From NCBI GenBank assembly GCA_903832105.1, contig CAILAO010000241.1, positions 1 through 10,235 of the forward strand: a stretch of 10,235 nt of DNA. The letters are read 5' to 3'. The translations under genes were made by a program, and so were the position numbers. This DNA is from an uncultured Pseudomonadota bacterium. GTDB lineage: Bacteria > Bdellovibrionota_B > Oligoflexia > Oligoflexales > CAILAO01. How positions within the stretch are numbered: position 1 is the stretch's first letter; the number at the start of each line of letters is the position of its first letter. Positions 1 through 6,554 of this stretch are shown one piece after another. Under the pieces are notes generated by a model. That model searched no databases. It was not told the DNA's origin and saw nothing but the letters and a program-made list of their open reading frames with translations.

Positions 1-75
1 GGCGGTGCGTCGGTTTTGGGCTTCGCAGTAGATCTTAAATGCAAAATCCCGGTTCAACAACCAACTTTTATTGAA

Positions 76-639
76 ATGTGGGCTATGCACAGACGTTTAC
101 TGCTTGATCTTTTGGAACGCTACGAACCTTGGGACGACCAAGAGGCTGCTAATAAAAAACGAATGCTCACATTTGTCAGAAAATATCCCGATTGTTTTGA
201 ACGAAGCTTAAACGTCGGCCATATCACTGGTTCTGCGTGGCTCGTCAACGAGAACAACTCTCGCGCTCTGCTTACCCATCACAAGAAACTTGATTTATGG
301 CTCCAACCGGGCGGTCATGCCGATGGTGAAGCGGACGCCTGCCTTGTCGCGCTCAAAGAAGCCCGAGAAGAATCCGGAATTTCAGAAATCGAACCCATCT
401 CTAACCAAATTTTCGATCTCGACATTCATGATATTCCAGCGCGGGGTGATATTCCTCGGCATCTTCATTATGATGTACGTTTTCTTTGTCAAGCACGGCA
501 TTCTAAGTTTCGCGTCAGTGACGAATCGCATGCCCTAGCTTGGGTTACCCCAGAAGAAATCAAAACACTAAAAACCGATGCCACATCTGTACCCCGCATG
601 GCTGCAAAATGGTTTGCCTCTAAGACAGCCATGTCTTAA
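76..639 (+). CDS. Nudix hydrolase
   Basis: Probable hydrolase of a nucleoside diphosphate linked to another moiety; the substrate cannot be told from sequence. Numbered from the ATG at 76 (187 aa), the Nudix box covers residues 79-102. It starts LQPGGHADGE and its core is KEAREESGI, with the metal-binding glutamates E95, E98 and E99 present. Two box positions deviate: the usual Arg is K94, and the upstream Glu sits one residue early (E85, with Ala at 86). The segments FVRKYPDCFERS and HITGSAW before the box and LTHHKKLDLWLQPGGHADG are typical of a conserved but poorly characterised Nudix subfamily of about 180 aa, so the length is normal. The start is uncertain: the frame is open to the left edge of the window, no ribosome site is clear, and ATG 85 (MHRRLLLDLL) is equally plausible from family length. 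The 3' end overlaps the converging GT26 gene by 20 bp. Family assignment is secure, substrate is not. Confidence 0.88.
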   Translation: MWAMHRRLLLDLLERYEPWDDQEAANKKRMLTFVRKYPDCFERSLNVGHITGSAWLVNENNSRALLTHHKKLDLWLQPGGHADGEADACLVALKEAREESGISEIEPISNQIFDLDIHDIPARGDIPRHLHYDVRFLCQARHSKFRVSDESHALAWVTPEEIKTLKTDATSVPRMAAKWFASKTAMS

Positions 640-1384
640 GCAAAATGAAAATGAAGATAACATCTTTCGCATATCGCTTGGCAAGACGGCGGGGCTCTTG
701 ACAGAGGCGAAAGAACCATTCGAGACCAATCTTCTGTACCCATCGCGGTGCGCGTTTCACCGTTCCTGCCGCAAACTCAATCGCGGCTCCAATACCTAGC
801 AAAACGCCGACGTTCAATTGTTCGTGGTGATGGAAAATCCATTTTTCCTGTTTGGGCGCCCCTAAACCAACAAAGACAATATTGGGAGAAGAGTGATTAA
901 TGAGTTTGATAATTTTCTTGTTTTCTTCCTGATCTTTTTCAAAACCAAACGGTGGGCTGTAGGTTCCAGAAACCTGTAACGCGGGCCAGCGTTCACAAAG
1001 TTTCTTTGAGGCGAGATCGGCAGCTCCTGGGGGTCCCCCCAAAAAAAACACCTTAAGACCATGTTTCGCAGCTTCTTCACAAAGCCTTGGCAAGAGATCT
1101 GCTCCCGTTATGCGCTCCTTCAGCGGGCGCCTGATGAGTTTAGACCCCCACACAAGAGGCATTCCATCAGCCACTACCAAGGAAGCTGCTTCATATACAC
1201 GGCGAAATTCTTCATCTTTTTCAAGATTAACAACATGATCCACATTTGGTGTGACGACAAAATCACTGCGCGCATTTTGAGCAAAATGAATGATGCGTGC
1301 GACGGCTTCCTCAAATGTGATATTATCAATCGATATACGCCCGATCGTGACGCGGTCGGCTTTATAAGTAGAGGCTTGGGACAT
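620..1384 (-). CDS. WecG/TagA/CpsF family glycosyltransferase (GT26)
   Basis: Predicted GT26 enzyme that transfers a sugar (N-acetylmannosamine or its uronate in characterised members) from a UDP donor to a lipid-linked acceptor at the inner face of the cytoplasmic membrane, for surface polysaccharide or enterobacterial-common-antigen-like glycans. Family signatures appear in order in a 254-aa protein: TPNVDH near residues 45-50, ADGMP with the presumed catalytic-base Asp at 73, ITGADL near 92-97, FFLGGPPGAA near 114-122, GLGAPKQEKW near 173-182, and a tail with KRAPRW, LEWFFRL and EPRRLAKRY followed by a hydrophobic end. The basic/hydrophobic tail is the membrane-contacting appendage known in TagA. 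Length is normal. CAGGAG lies upstream of two adjacent ATGs; the second (1384) gives the better spacing of 6 nt, against 3 nt for the first (1387). It diverges from the GT4 gene and converges on the Nudix gene. The exact sugar is unknown, so no symbol is given. Confidence 0.93.
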   Translation of the reverse strand: MSQASTYKADRVTIGRISIDNITFEEAVARIIHFAQNARSDFVVTPNVDHVVNLEKDEEFRRVYEAASLVVADGMPLVWGSKLIRRPLKERITGADLLPRLCEEAAKHGLKVFFLGGPPGAADLASKKLCERWPALQVSGTYSPPFGFEKDQEENKKIIKLINHSSPNIVFVGLGAPKQEKWIFHHHEQLNVGVLLGIGAAIEFAAGTVKRAPRWVQKIGLEWFFRLCQEPRRLAKRYAKDVIFIFILLKTWLS

Positions 1385-1390
1385 CATGTT

Positions 1391-1396
1391 CTCCTG
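1391..1396 (-). promoter_or_regulatory. Ribosome binding site of the GT26 gene
   Basis: CAGGAG read on the minus strand, followed by AAC and then two consecutive ATG codons. Spacing is 3 nt to the first ATG and 6 nt to the second, which favours the second as the start. Confidence 0.6.
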
Positions 1397-1414
1397 TTTG
1401 GTCGATCATCAAAT

Positions 1415-2746
1415 ATGTTAAACCAATGTTCTTCGAAAAGCGACCGCATTCGCGTGCTCATCCTTGCTGAACAGGCGAATCCATCTTGGGTGAGCGTTCC
1501 CTTTGTTGGCTGGTGTCACGCAACAGCGCTTGGGAAGCTTGCTCACATCCATCTCGTGACTCACGCACGTAACAAGGAAGCCATATTAAAATCAGATTTT
1601 CCTAAAGACCAAGTGACGTTTATTGATCTTGGTTTTTTTGATCGTCTCCTGAAATGGCTCTATACGAATATGACGCGTATTCCTGGTGGTGGACAGGTCA
1701 CCTATACCGCTTTTAAAATCCCTTTCTATTACCTATTTGAATTTTACGCTTGGAGGCTATTTAGAAAGCAACTTAAATCTGGCGTTTTCGATATTGTACA
1801 TAGAATTACCCCCGTTAGTCCCGCAATGCCCAGCCTTTTTGTAAAACGGTGTCATGCAGTGCGTGTCCCGTTTATCATTGGCCCGCTCAACGGGGGACTT
1901 CCTTGGCCAAAGGGATTTGCTCATATTTTAAAAAAAGAACGTGAATGGCTGTCATATCTTCGAAAACTCCATACCTTGCTTCCCTATGCAAAGAGCACTA
2001 GAAAGTGCGCCTCAGCTATCATTCTAGGGTCCCGCGCAACGTGGAATGAAATGCCGAAGAAATTTCTTTCTAAATGTTTCTACTATTCAGAAAACGGCAT
2101 TACTGATGATCTCCTCAGCCTTTCTACACTTTCTAAACCAGAATTTAAAACATCTCCCCTCCGCATCGCTTTTGCCGGACGTCTTGTTCCCTTAAAAGGG
2201 GTTGATCTTATCGTCCGTGCCGCGAGCCAGTTAATTTTAGAAAAGAAGATTCATCTCGACATTATCGGCGACGGTTCCGAACGTCGGTATTTGGAAGAAC
2301 TCGTTCAAACAGGACATCTGTCGGATGGCGTTACGTTTCATGGATGGCTCCTTAGAGATCAGGTTTTTTCGATCTTAAGTAAGTCACATGTATTTGCTTT
2401 TCCGAGCATTCGAGAATTTGGCGGTGGGGCTGTCATTGAGGCCATGGCTCTTGGACTCGTCCCGATAGTCGTTGATTATGGCGGTCCCGCAGAAATCGTT
2501 ACTCCGGAGACTGGTTTTATTTTACCACTTACGACCACCGATGATCTTATTCAATCCCTTCAAAATGTTTTTCGAAATCTGATTGATCATCCCAACATTC
2601 TAAATACTTTTTCTGTTGCTGCAAAAAAAAGGATTGAAGATCATTTTACATGGGCAAAAAAGGCCGAAAAAACCTTGGCTATTTATAATTACCTTCTTGG
2701 AAGACAGCCCGAAAAACCAGGTTTTTCGCCCACTAACATGAAGTGA
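1415..2746 (+). CDS. GT4 family (GT-B fold) glycosyltransferase
   Basis: Retaining glycosyltransferase of family GT4, 443 aa, predicted to act in the cytoplasm or on the inner membrane face in assembly of a lipid-linked or exported glycan. The N-terminal Rossmann domain starts at about residue 11 with IRVLILAEQ and contains GPLNGG at 156-161. The C-terminal donor-binding domain starts at about 250 with IAFAGRLVPLKG (R256 and K261 at the diphosphate-binding positions), then DIIGDGSE, VTFHGW, and FPSIREFGGGAVIEAMA, whose E334 and E342 form the E-x7-E motif. The reading frame stays open far upstream, but that part is antisense to the GT26 gene. ATG 1415 sits just before the first Rossmann strand, so it is the best start although no good ribosome site precedes it. 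The GH44 gene follows after 22 bp on the same strand, suggesting an operon. Donor and acceptor sugars cannot be assigned. Confidence 0.9.
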   Translation: MLNQCSSKSDRIRVLILAEQANPSWVSVPFVGWCHATALGKLAHIHLVTHARNKEAILKSDFPKDQVTFIDLGFFDRLLKWLYTNMTRIPGGGQVTYTAFKIPFYYLFEFYAWRLFRKQLKSGVFDIVHRITPVSPAMPSLFVKRCHAVRVPFIIGPLNGGLPWPKGFAHILKKEREWLSYLRKLHTLLPYAKSTRKCASAIILGSRATWNEMPKKFLSKCFYYSENGITDDLLSLSTLSKPEFKTSPLRIAFAGRLVPLKGVDLIVRAASQLILEKKIHLDIIGDGSERRYLEELVQTGHLSDGVTFHGWLLRDQVFSILSKSHVFAFPSIREFGGGAVIEAMALGLVPIVVDYGGPAEIVTPETGFILPLTTTDDLIQSLQNVFRNLIDHPNILNTFSVAAKKRIEDHFTWAKKAEKTLAIYNYLLGRQPEKPGFSPTNMK

Positions 2747-2768
2747 CGAGAAGAGAGGAACATTCAAT

Positions 2769-4367
2769 ATGAAGCGAAGTCTTTTTTTTATCACGCTTTT
2801 CATTCTTACAACTATCCCGATATCAGAAGGAATCGCAGGCATCAAGACGACGGAAGTGCGATTTGTGATAGACCAAAGCCCCAAGATCATCATCAGTCCC
2901 TACATCTATGGCTTGGCAACCTACATGGCCGAACCTCGCAAGGACTCCAATGTCTGGGATCTTAATCCCGCTCATTTTCGCTTTGGCGGAAACACCAGTT
3001 CACGTTTTAACTGGAAGATTAACGCATGGAATGCGGGAAACGACTGGCTTTTCACGAATTTTAAATCAAAGATCCCGAACATGGTCGATTTTTTCCTGGA
3101 AGAAAACGTGAAACATGATGTTGCCTCATCCGTCACTCTTCCTATCATGGGATGGGTTGCGAAGGATGATCATTCCTCTAGTTACCCTGTGTCAATATTT
3201 GGCAAACAAAACGGTGCCCATAAAGATGCTGGCAATGGCATTGATCTTAAAGGTAAACGAATAAAGGCAGATCCGAACCGTTGCTGTATAAAGGTCGGTC
3301 CTGATTTCATTGCTGAGTGGGTGAACCATCTCAAGTCTCGCTTTGGGCCACATCCGCATGCCTATATTCTTGATAACGAGCCAATGCTCTGGTGGAAGAC
3401 GCACCCTGATGTCCACTTCGAACCCGCGACTTATGATGAGTATTGGGAGAAGTTTCTTGGCGCAGCAACCGCCGTGCGTAAAGCTGATCCTAAGGCTGTT
3501 ATTATCGCCCCGGCGATTTGGGGATGGCTTGCCATGGAGTATTCATCTATGGATATGCCTAGTGAGTGGAACGGCTGGGTCAAGGGCACCGATCGCAAAA
3601 AGCATGGAGATACGCCGTTTCTTGAGTGGTTTCTCACAAAAGTGCGAGATGAAGAGAAAAAACTTGGCATCTCTCTTCTCGATGTGCTCGATGTTCATTA
3701 TTATCCTGACGGCGAGATTAAAAACAGTAAGCCCGATACCGATAAAAATCGGCAAATCCGGATCGAGGCAACTCGATCCCTCTGGGATAAAACGTATACC
3801 GACCGTAGCTGGATTAAAGAGGCGATCTATCTCATTCCGCGGCTTAAAGAACTCGTCGCCAAGACAAAGCCTGATCTTAAAGTAGCGCTGGGCGAATATA
3901 ACTTCCGGGCCGAGCAAGACATCGCCGGCGCCATTGCACAGGCGGAGCTTCTGGGGATTTTTGCAAGCTATAATCTCGACATGGCCAACTATTGGACGAT
4001 TCCCCCGGAAGGATCTCCGGTCAGTTTCGCTTTTAAAATGTTTCGTAACTATGATGGTAAAAAATCAACGTTCGGCTCGGAACTCATTAAAAACTCCGTC
4101 GGCATTAAGGACAAAGTCTCTATTTTCTCTGCTCGTCATTCAAAAGAAAAGATTTTTACTATCGTCGCGATCAATAAGGACCTGAGTGAACAACAAGAAC
4201 TCGACCTCGTCCTTCCCGAAGGTCTTGGCAGCATCAAATCGACCAGGATTTTTATCTATGATCGAGATACGCCAAAAGCCATTCAATCAAAGAGTCTTGG
4301 AAAGCAAAAACGGGTTTCTATAACAATGAAACCTCTTTCACTTTTTATGGTGGAAGTAGGGTACTAG
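2769..4367 (+). CDS. Secreted glycoside hydrolase family 44 (endo-beta-glucanase/xyloglucanase-like)
   Basis: Predicted exported retaining glycoside hydrolase of family GH44, 532 aa. Characterised members cleave beta-1,4 glucans such as cellulose derivatives and xyloglucan. Residues 1-24 form a Sec signal peptide (KR, hydrophobic core, cleavage near GIAG). GH44 landmarks are: SPYIYGLATY at 43-52, FRFGGNTSSRFNWK at 70-83, LDNEP at 201-205 with E204 as the expected acid/base, WGWLAMEY, LDVHYYPDG at 307-315, RSLWDKTYTDRSW, and LGEYNF at 374-379 with E376 as the expected nucleophile. A beta-sandwich tail ends the protein. No carbohydrate-binding module or dockerin is attached, so it is a minimal catalytic unit. 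AGAGGA lies 9 nt before the ATG. It sits 22 bp downstream of the GT4 gene and probably shares its transcript, which hints at a role on the cell's own glycan rather than only in plant polysaccharide digestion. That role is inference; the family assignment is firm. Confidence 0.93.
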   Translation: MKRSLFFITLFILTTIPISEGIAGIKTTEVRFVIDQSPKIIISPYIYGLATYMAEPRKDSNVWDLNPAHFRFGGNTSSRFNWKINAWNAGNDWLFTNFKSKIPNMVDFFLEENVKHDVASSVTLPIMGWVAKDDHSSSYPVSIFGKQNGAHKDAGNGIDLKGKRIKADPNRCCIKVGPDFIAEWVNHLKSRFGPHPHAYILDNEPMLWWKTHPDVHFEPATYDEYWEKFLGAATAVRKADPKAVIIAPAIWGWLAMEYSSMDMPSEWNGWVKGTDRKKHGDTPFLEWFLTKVRDEEKKLGISLLDVLDVHYYPDGEIKNSKPDTDKNRQIRIEATRSLWDKTYTDRSWIKEAIYLIPRLKELVAKTKPDLKVALGEYNFRAEQDIAGAIAQAELLGIFASYNLDMANYWTIPPEGSPVSFAFKMFRNYDGKKSTFGSELIKNSVGIKDKVSIFSARHSKEKIFTIVAINKDLSEQQELDLVLPEGLGSIKSTRIFIYDRDTPKAIQSKSLGKQKRVSITMKPLSLFMVEVGY

Positions 4368-4396
4368 CCGCTATAAAATTCAGACTTCAACTTAGG

Positions 4397-5311
4397 TTAT
4401 TGTTTTTCGCACATTAACATTTGAATATAGGGGGCGTTTGTGCCCTCCGGACCCTCGCTTTGAGCCACTTGAATTCCTGTGACCGCAGATGCGGATGTCG
4501 TGCCGGAAGTGCTGACAGCGGCGGGAGCGCCACCAAACTCTCGTTTGCCCCCCTCAAGATTGACACCTGGCATAAAGTGGCTATGACCGGGATCAACTAC
4601 TGCATGCGTATGTTTTCCCACAGGCCGGTTTTCTTTGTCTGTGAGAGTCTGACCTATTTGTGCACCCAGCGTGCCCCCTTCATTAAGGCCTACAATGATC
4701 CGTCCCCTTCCCGCCTCAAGCGCTGTCCACCCGGTGGGGCACTGTGCGCTTTTCTCCAAAAAAATGACGGCGCCTTTTGGGAGTTTATCTTCATCACTTT
4801 TCGAAGGTTCAGGCGTCATTACTTTACACATCAGGTATTGAACATAGGGAGCATTGGTTCCGGGCACTTCACCTGCCTGTCCCAGGGAAATCCCAGTCAC
4901 GGCGGGATCGGTTGAACCGGTCGTAACACCAGCGCTTCGAGCTTGCAATGGGAGAAAGTCGTTTTGGTGGTCGTAAAGGGCCATTGTTCCGTGAACATGA
5001 CCGGGGTCTACAACGTCATGCCCGTGCTTGCCAGTGGGTCTATCTTCCTGGGCTTTGAGCGGTGTCCCCACTATTGAGCCGGAGATGCCACCGACGTTAA
5101 CACCGACAATATTCAACCCTTTGGTTTCCGGAATCTCTTCCCAACCTTGAGGACAGTTTGGCAGATCAAAAAACATCGCGGTATCTGAGGGAACGACTTC
5201 AGCCATTGCAGATGGCACGTGAACCATAATGCAGGTCAATAAAAGTAACAGTGTTGAGCCGAAGAAAATTGACTTTTTTGACATGGTTTGCAGCGAAAAA
5301 TTCTCTATCAT
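4397..5311 (-). CDS. Secreted protein with two tail-fibre-collar-like CPxGW/HxH modules
   Basis: Unrecognised exported protein of 304 aa. Residues 10-37 form a Sec signal peptide (MSKK, then a long hydrophobic core, ending PSAMA) with likely cleavage after A37. The mature part is two tandem modules at about residues 43-163 and 179-302 joined by an acidic, Pro/Ser/Lys linker. Each module has CPxGW near its start, a short GG..G...G segment, an ExRPxGKHxHxVVDPGHxH motif, then AVTGI, GTNAPY(V/I)Q and a final Cys. Cys pairs are C53/C162 and C191/C301, 109 and 110 residues apart, compatible with one disulfide per module. The P-x-GW, DPGHxH and N-x-PY pattern recalls phage tail collar and fibre tip domains, in which HxH binds metal; this is inference from motif pattern. 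The start at 5311 is fixed by AAGGAA 7 nt upstream. It is the second gene of a two-gene operon with the lipoprotein gene, and converges on the GH44 gene with 29 bp between stops. Confidence 0.85.
   Translation of the reverse strand: MIENFSLQTMSKKSIFFGSTLLLLLTCIMVHVPSAMAEVVPSDTAMFFDLPNCPQGWEEIPETKGLNIVGVNVGGISGSIVGTPLKAQEDRPTGKHGHDVVDPGHVHGTMALYDHQNDFLPLQARSAGVTTGSTDPAVTGISLGQAGEVPGTNAPYVQYLMCKVMTPEPSKSDEDKLPKGAVIFLEKSAQCPTGWTALEAGRGRIIVGLNEGGTLGAQIGQTLTDKENRPVGKHTHAVVDPGHSHFMPGVNLEGGKREFGGAPAAVSTSGTTSASAVTGIQVAQSEGPEGTNAPYIQMLMCEKQ
4406..4777 (-). repeat. Collar-like module, copy A2
   Basis: Encodes residues about 179-302 of the secreted protein: CPTGW, GRGRIIVGLNEGG, KHTHAVVDPGHSH, AVTGI, GTNAPYIQ and the terminal Cys. 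It aligns end to end with copies A1 and B at the protein level. Confidence 0.8.
4823..5185 (-). repeat. Collar-like module, copy A1
   Basis: Encodes residues about 43-163 of the secreted protein: CPQGW, IVGVNVGG, KHGHDVVDPGHVH, AVTGI, GTNAPYVQ and a closing Cys. It lacks the GR dipeptide seen before the GG segment in the other two copies. Confidence 0.8.
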
Positions 5312-5318
5312 ATAATTT

Positions 5319-5324
5319 TTCCTT
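5319..5324 (-). promoter_or_regulatory. Ribosome binding site coupling the two collar-like genes
   Basis: AAGGAA on the minus strand, 7 nt before the ATG of the secreted protein and just downstream of the TAA of the upstream lipoprotein gene (5326-5328). The closeness of stop and ribosome site favours translational coupling and decides the ATG at 5311 over the in-frame ATG nine codons later. Confidence 0.65.
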
Positions 5325-5325
5325 C

Positions 5326-5931
5326 TTAATTTTTTTGGCAGATACTGAGCTGAACATAGGGAACGTTAGTGCCATCAACAGTACCAGATTCAGTGATCGT
5401 AACACCGGTGACAGCGGCGTTAACATTGTACCCATGATAATAACCGATTCTATTGTTATCATAACCGTCCCAAACCTGTGTAGGCGACGCCCCCTTATGG
5501 ACGTTACCATGTATATGTCCAGGGTCTACAATTCCATGTGTGTGCGCACCGCAAGCCCTATTTTCTTGGTTTTTTAATGCTGTGCCAACCTCAACACCGC
5601 TGGCACCGCCATCAGCCAAGGCGACAAATGTTCGCCCGGCAGCGACGCGGGACCATCCTTCAGGACAGCTTGGCAAATTGAAGGGAATAACAGCCCCGGT
5701 GGCTATCTTTATGTCGATAGGAATGGTCTGGTCTATGCGGGCGTTTTCACCACCGGTTTGTGGATTCTGTGACCCTGAATTACCAACCTTCGGTAGCGTC
5801 GATGCCTTTGCCTTTCTAGCTTCAGAGCTTCCTTTGAAGTCAGAGTCATTGCAGGCTGTAAAAAAAATGACACCACAGAAAGTCATTAAAAAAGTGAAGC
5901 GTCTTTTGGCTCTGGGAATATAATCCCTCAT
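5326..5931 (-). CDS. Putative lipoprotein with one tail-fibre-collar-like CPxGW/HxH module
   Basis: Unrecognised 201-aa protein, predicted to be lipid-anchored. The N-terminus is basic (RDYIPRAKRR) followed by a hydrophobic stretch ending in IFFTAC, where C27 would be the lipidated residue. Phe at the -3 position is unusual, so lipidation is likely but not certain; +2 is Asn, compatible with outer-membrane sorting. Residues 28-75 are a Ser/Gly/Asn-rich linker. Residues 78-199 hold one module of the kind found twice in the downstream gene: LPSCPEGW, GRTFVALADGG, GAHTHGIVDPGHIH, AVTGV, GTNVPYVQ and C198. C89 and C198 are 109 apart, matching the other copies; C127 is extra. The start is set by a strong AAAGGAGG 7 nt before ATG 5931; a GTG nine codons upstream lies before that site and is rejected. 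The stop is 14 bp before the next ATG, so this is the first gene of a two-gene operon. Confidence 0.83.
   Translation of the reverse strand: MRDYIPRAKRRFTFLMTFCGVIFFTACNDSDFKGSSEARKAKASTLPKVGNSGSQNPQTGGENARIDQTIPIDIKIATGAVIPFNLPSCPEGWSRVAAGRTFVALADGGASGVEVGTALKNQENRACGAHTHGIVDPGHIHGNVHKGASPTQVWDGYDNNRIGYYHGYNVNAAVTGVTITESGTVDGTNVPYVQLSICQKN
5335..5700 (-). repeat. Collar-like module, copy B
   Basis: Encodes residues about 78-199 of the lipoprotein. It shares with copies A1 and A2 the CPxGW start, the HTH...DPGHIH histidine cluster, the TNxPYVQ segment and the 109-residue distance between first and last Cys. The variable stretch after the histidines is longer in Tyr/Asn/Gly. Confidence 0.8.
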
Positions 5932-5938
5932 GATGTAG

Positions 5939-5946
5939 CCTCCTTT
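5939..5946 (-). promoter_or_regulatory. Strong ribosome binding site of the collar-like lipoprotein gene
   Basis: AAAGGAGG on the minus strand, 7 nt before ATG 5931. This near-perfect Shine-Dalgarno sequence fixes the start and excludes the upstream in-frame GTG at 5958. Confidence 0.8.
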
Positions 5947-6023
5947 AAAAAATGTCACTCCTCTAAGTAAGGCTTTGCTACAATCAATCTTCTAACAACC
6001 CAGATCCGAAAAAGTTCGTTGAA

Positions 6024-6188
6024 ATGGTGAAATTACTAACCACTGATATATACAAGATCTATTCCAATGGTTTCCTTAAGGATGTAAGTTATCTTGAAAG
6101 CATTGCTTATGAGAACTTAGGCAAAATTATCACCAGATTATCGGTTCAGTTTGTAGTTGGGCAATGTGGCTATTTTCTGGACGCTTAG
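6024..6188 (+). CDS. Possible small protein or gene remnant, 54 aa
   Basis: ATG 6024 to TAG 6186-6188 encodes 54 residues beginning MVKLLTTDIYKIYSNGF and ending GYFLDA. The frame is already open from 5967, and the upstream part reads NPDPKKFVE directly before the Met, so this could equally be an internal piece of a decayed longer gene. The composition (mixed hydrophobic, Lys, Tyr and Glu, looking helical) is protein-like, but there is no Shine-Dalgarno sequence and I recognise no family. No signal peptide or membrane segment is clear. Chance openness in AT-rich DNA cannot be excluded. Confidence 0.2.
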   Translation: MVKLLTTDIYKIYSNGFLKDVSYLESIAYENLGKIITRLSVQFVVGQCGYFLDA

Positions 6189-6549
6189 TACGAATAAATC
6201 CCACAAGAGTTCATAACCTGTTGTTTAAAAAGAAATAGTTAATGCCTACCAATCTTATGCTACTGATGATTTCAGTTTTTGATAGCAGAAATTGCGCGAA
6301 TGTCCTGAGATTGCGAGAGATACTGTTAGTCTGAAATTTTTTTATAAGACATGGGCGCGTCAAATAAAAGAGATTTCCAGTGAGGCTGACTTGTTAAATA
6401 AAAACAAAGAATCGCATAAAAGCATTGCGTGGCAAGGCATTCGTGAGGATATCTCAAAAAGAGTGGGCGACAGAGGAGAGACCATCGGTGGTGGCGCAGT
6501 TTTTGAACTAGATTTCATCGAGAAGACTTTTACAGAAACTTTTAAAGGA

Positions 6550-6554
6550 AAGGT
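6550..6554 (+). promoter_or_regulatory. Ribosome binding site of the Thr-rich lipoprotein gene
   Basis: AGGTG, preceded by AAAGGAA, lies 7 nt before ATG 6562. It decides this internal ATG as the start, rather than the TTG at 6292 in the same frame, and places a lipoprotein signal exactly at the N-terminus. Confidence 0.65.

Noticed and set aside
1026..1048. GGGGGTCCCCCC followed by an A8 run, resembling a terminator
   Set aside because: There is no loop, it lies mid-gene in the GT26 coding sequence, and the codons encode the conserved GGPPG segment; on the plus strand the run is A rather than T.
1061..1414. Open frame extending the GT4 gene about 118 codons upstream
   Set aside because: It is antisense to the well-supported GT26 coding sequence, and its translation has no glycosyltransferase character; the Rossmann fold begins only after residue 10 from ATG 1415.
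3343..3917. Open frames on both strands inside the GH44 gene
   Set aside because: They are shadows of the GH44 coding frame, which has both catalytic glutamates and all family motifs.
4397..5931. Prophage or tailocin remnant
   Set aside because: No capsid, baseplate, portal, integrase or lysis gene is near, and both proteins carry export signals not expected of virion fibres.
5932..5958. GTG start nine codons upstream for the collar-like lipoprotein
   Set aside because: The strong AAAGGAGG lies inside this extension, perfectly spaced for ATG 5931.
6200..6291. Promoter-like TTGTTT at 6221 and TATGCT near 6255
   Set aside because: The spacing between the hexamers does not fit a sigma-70 promoter, and neither hexamer is a close match.
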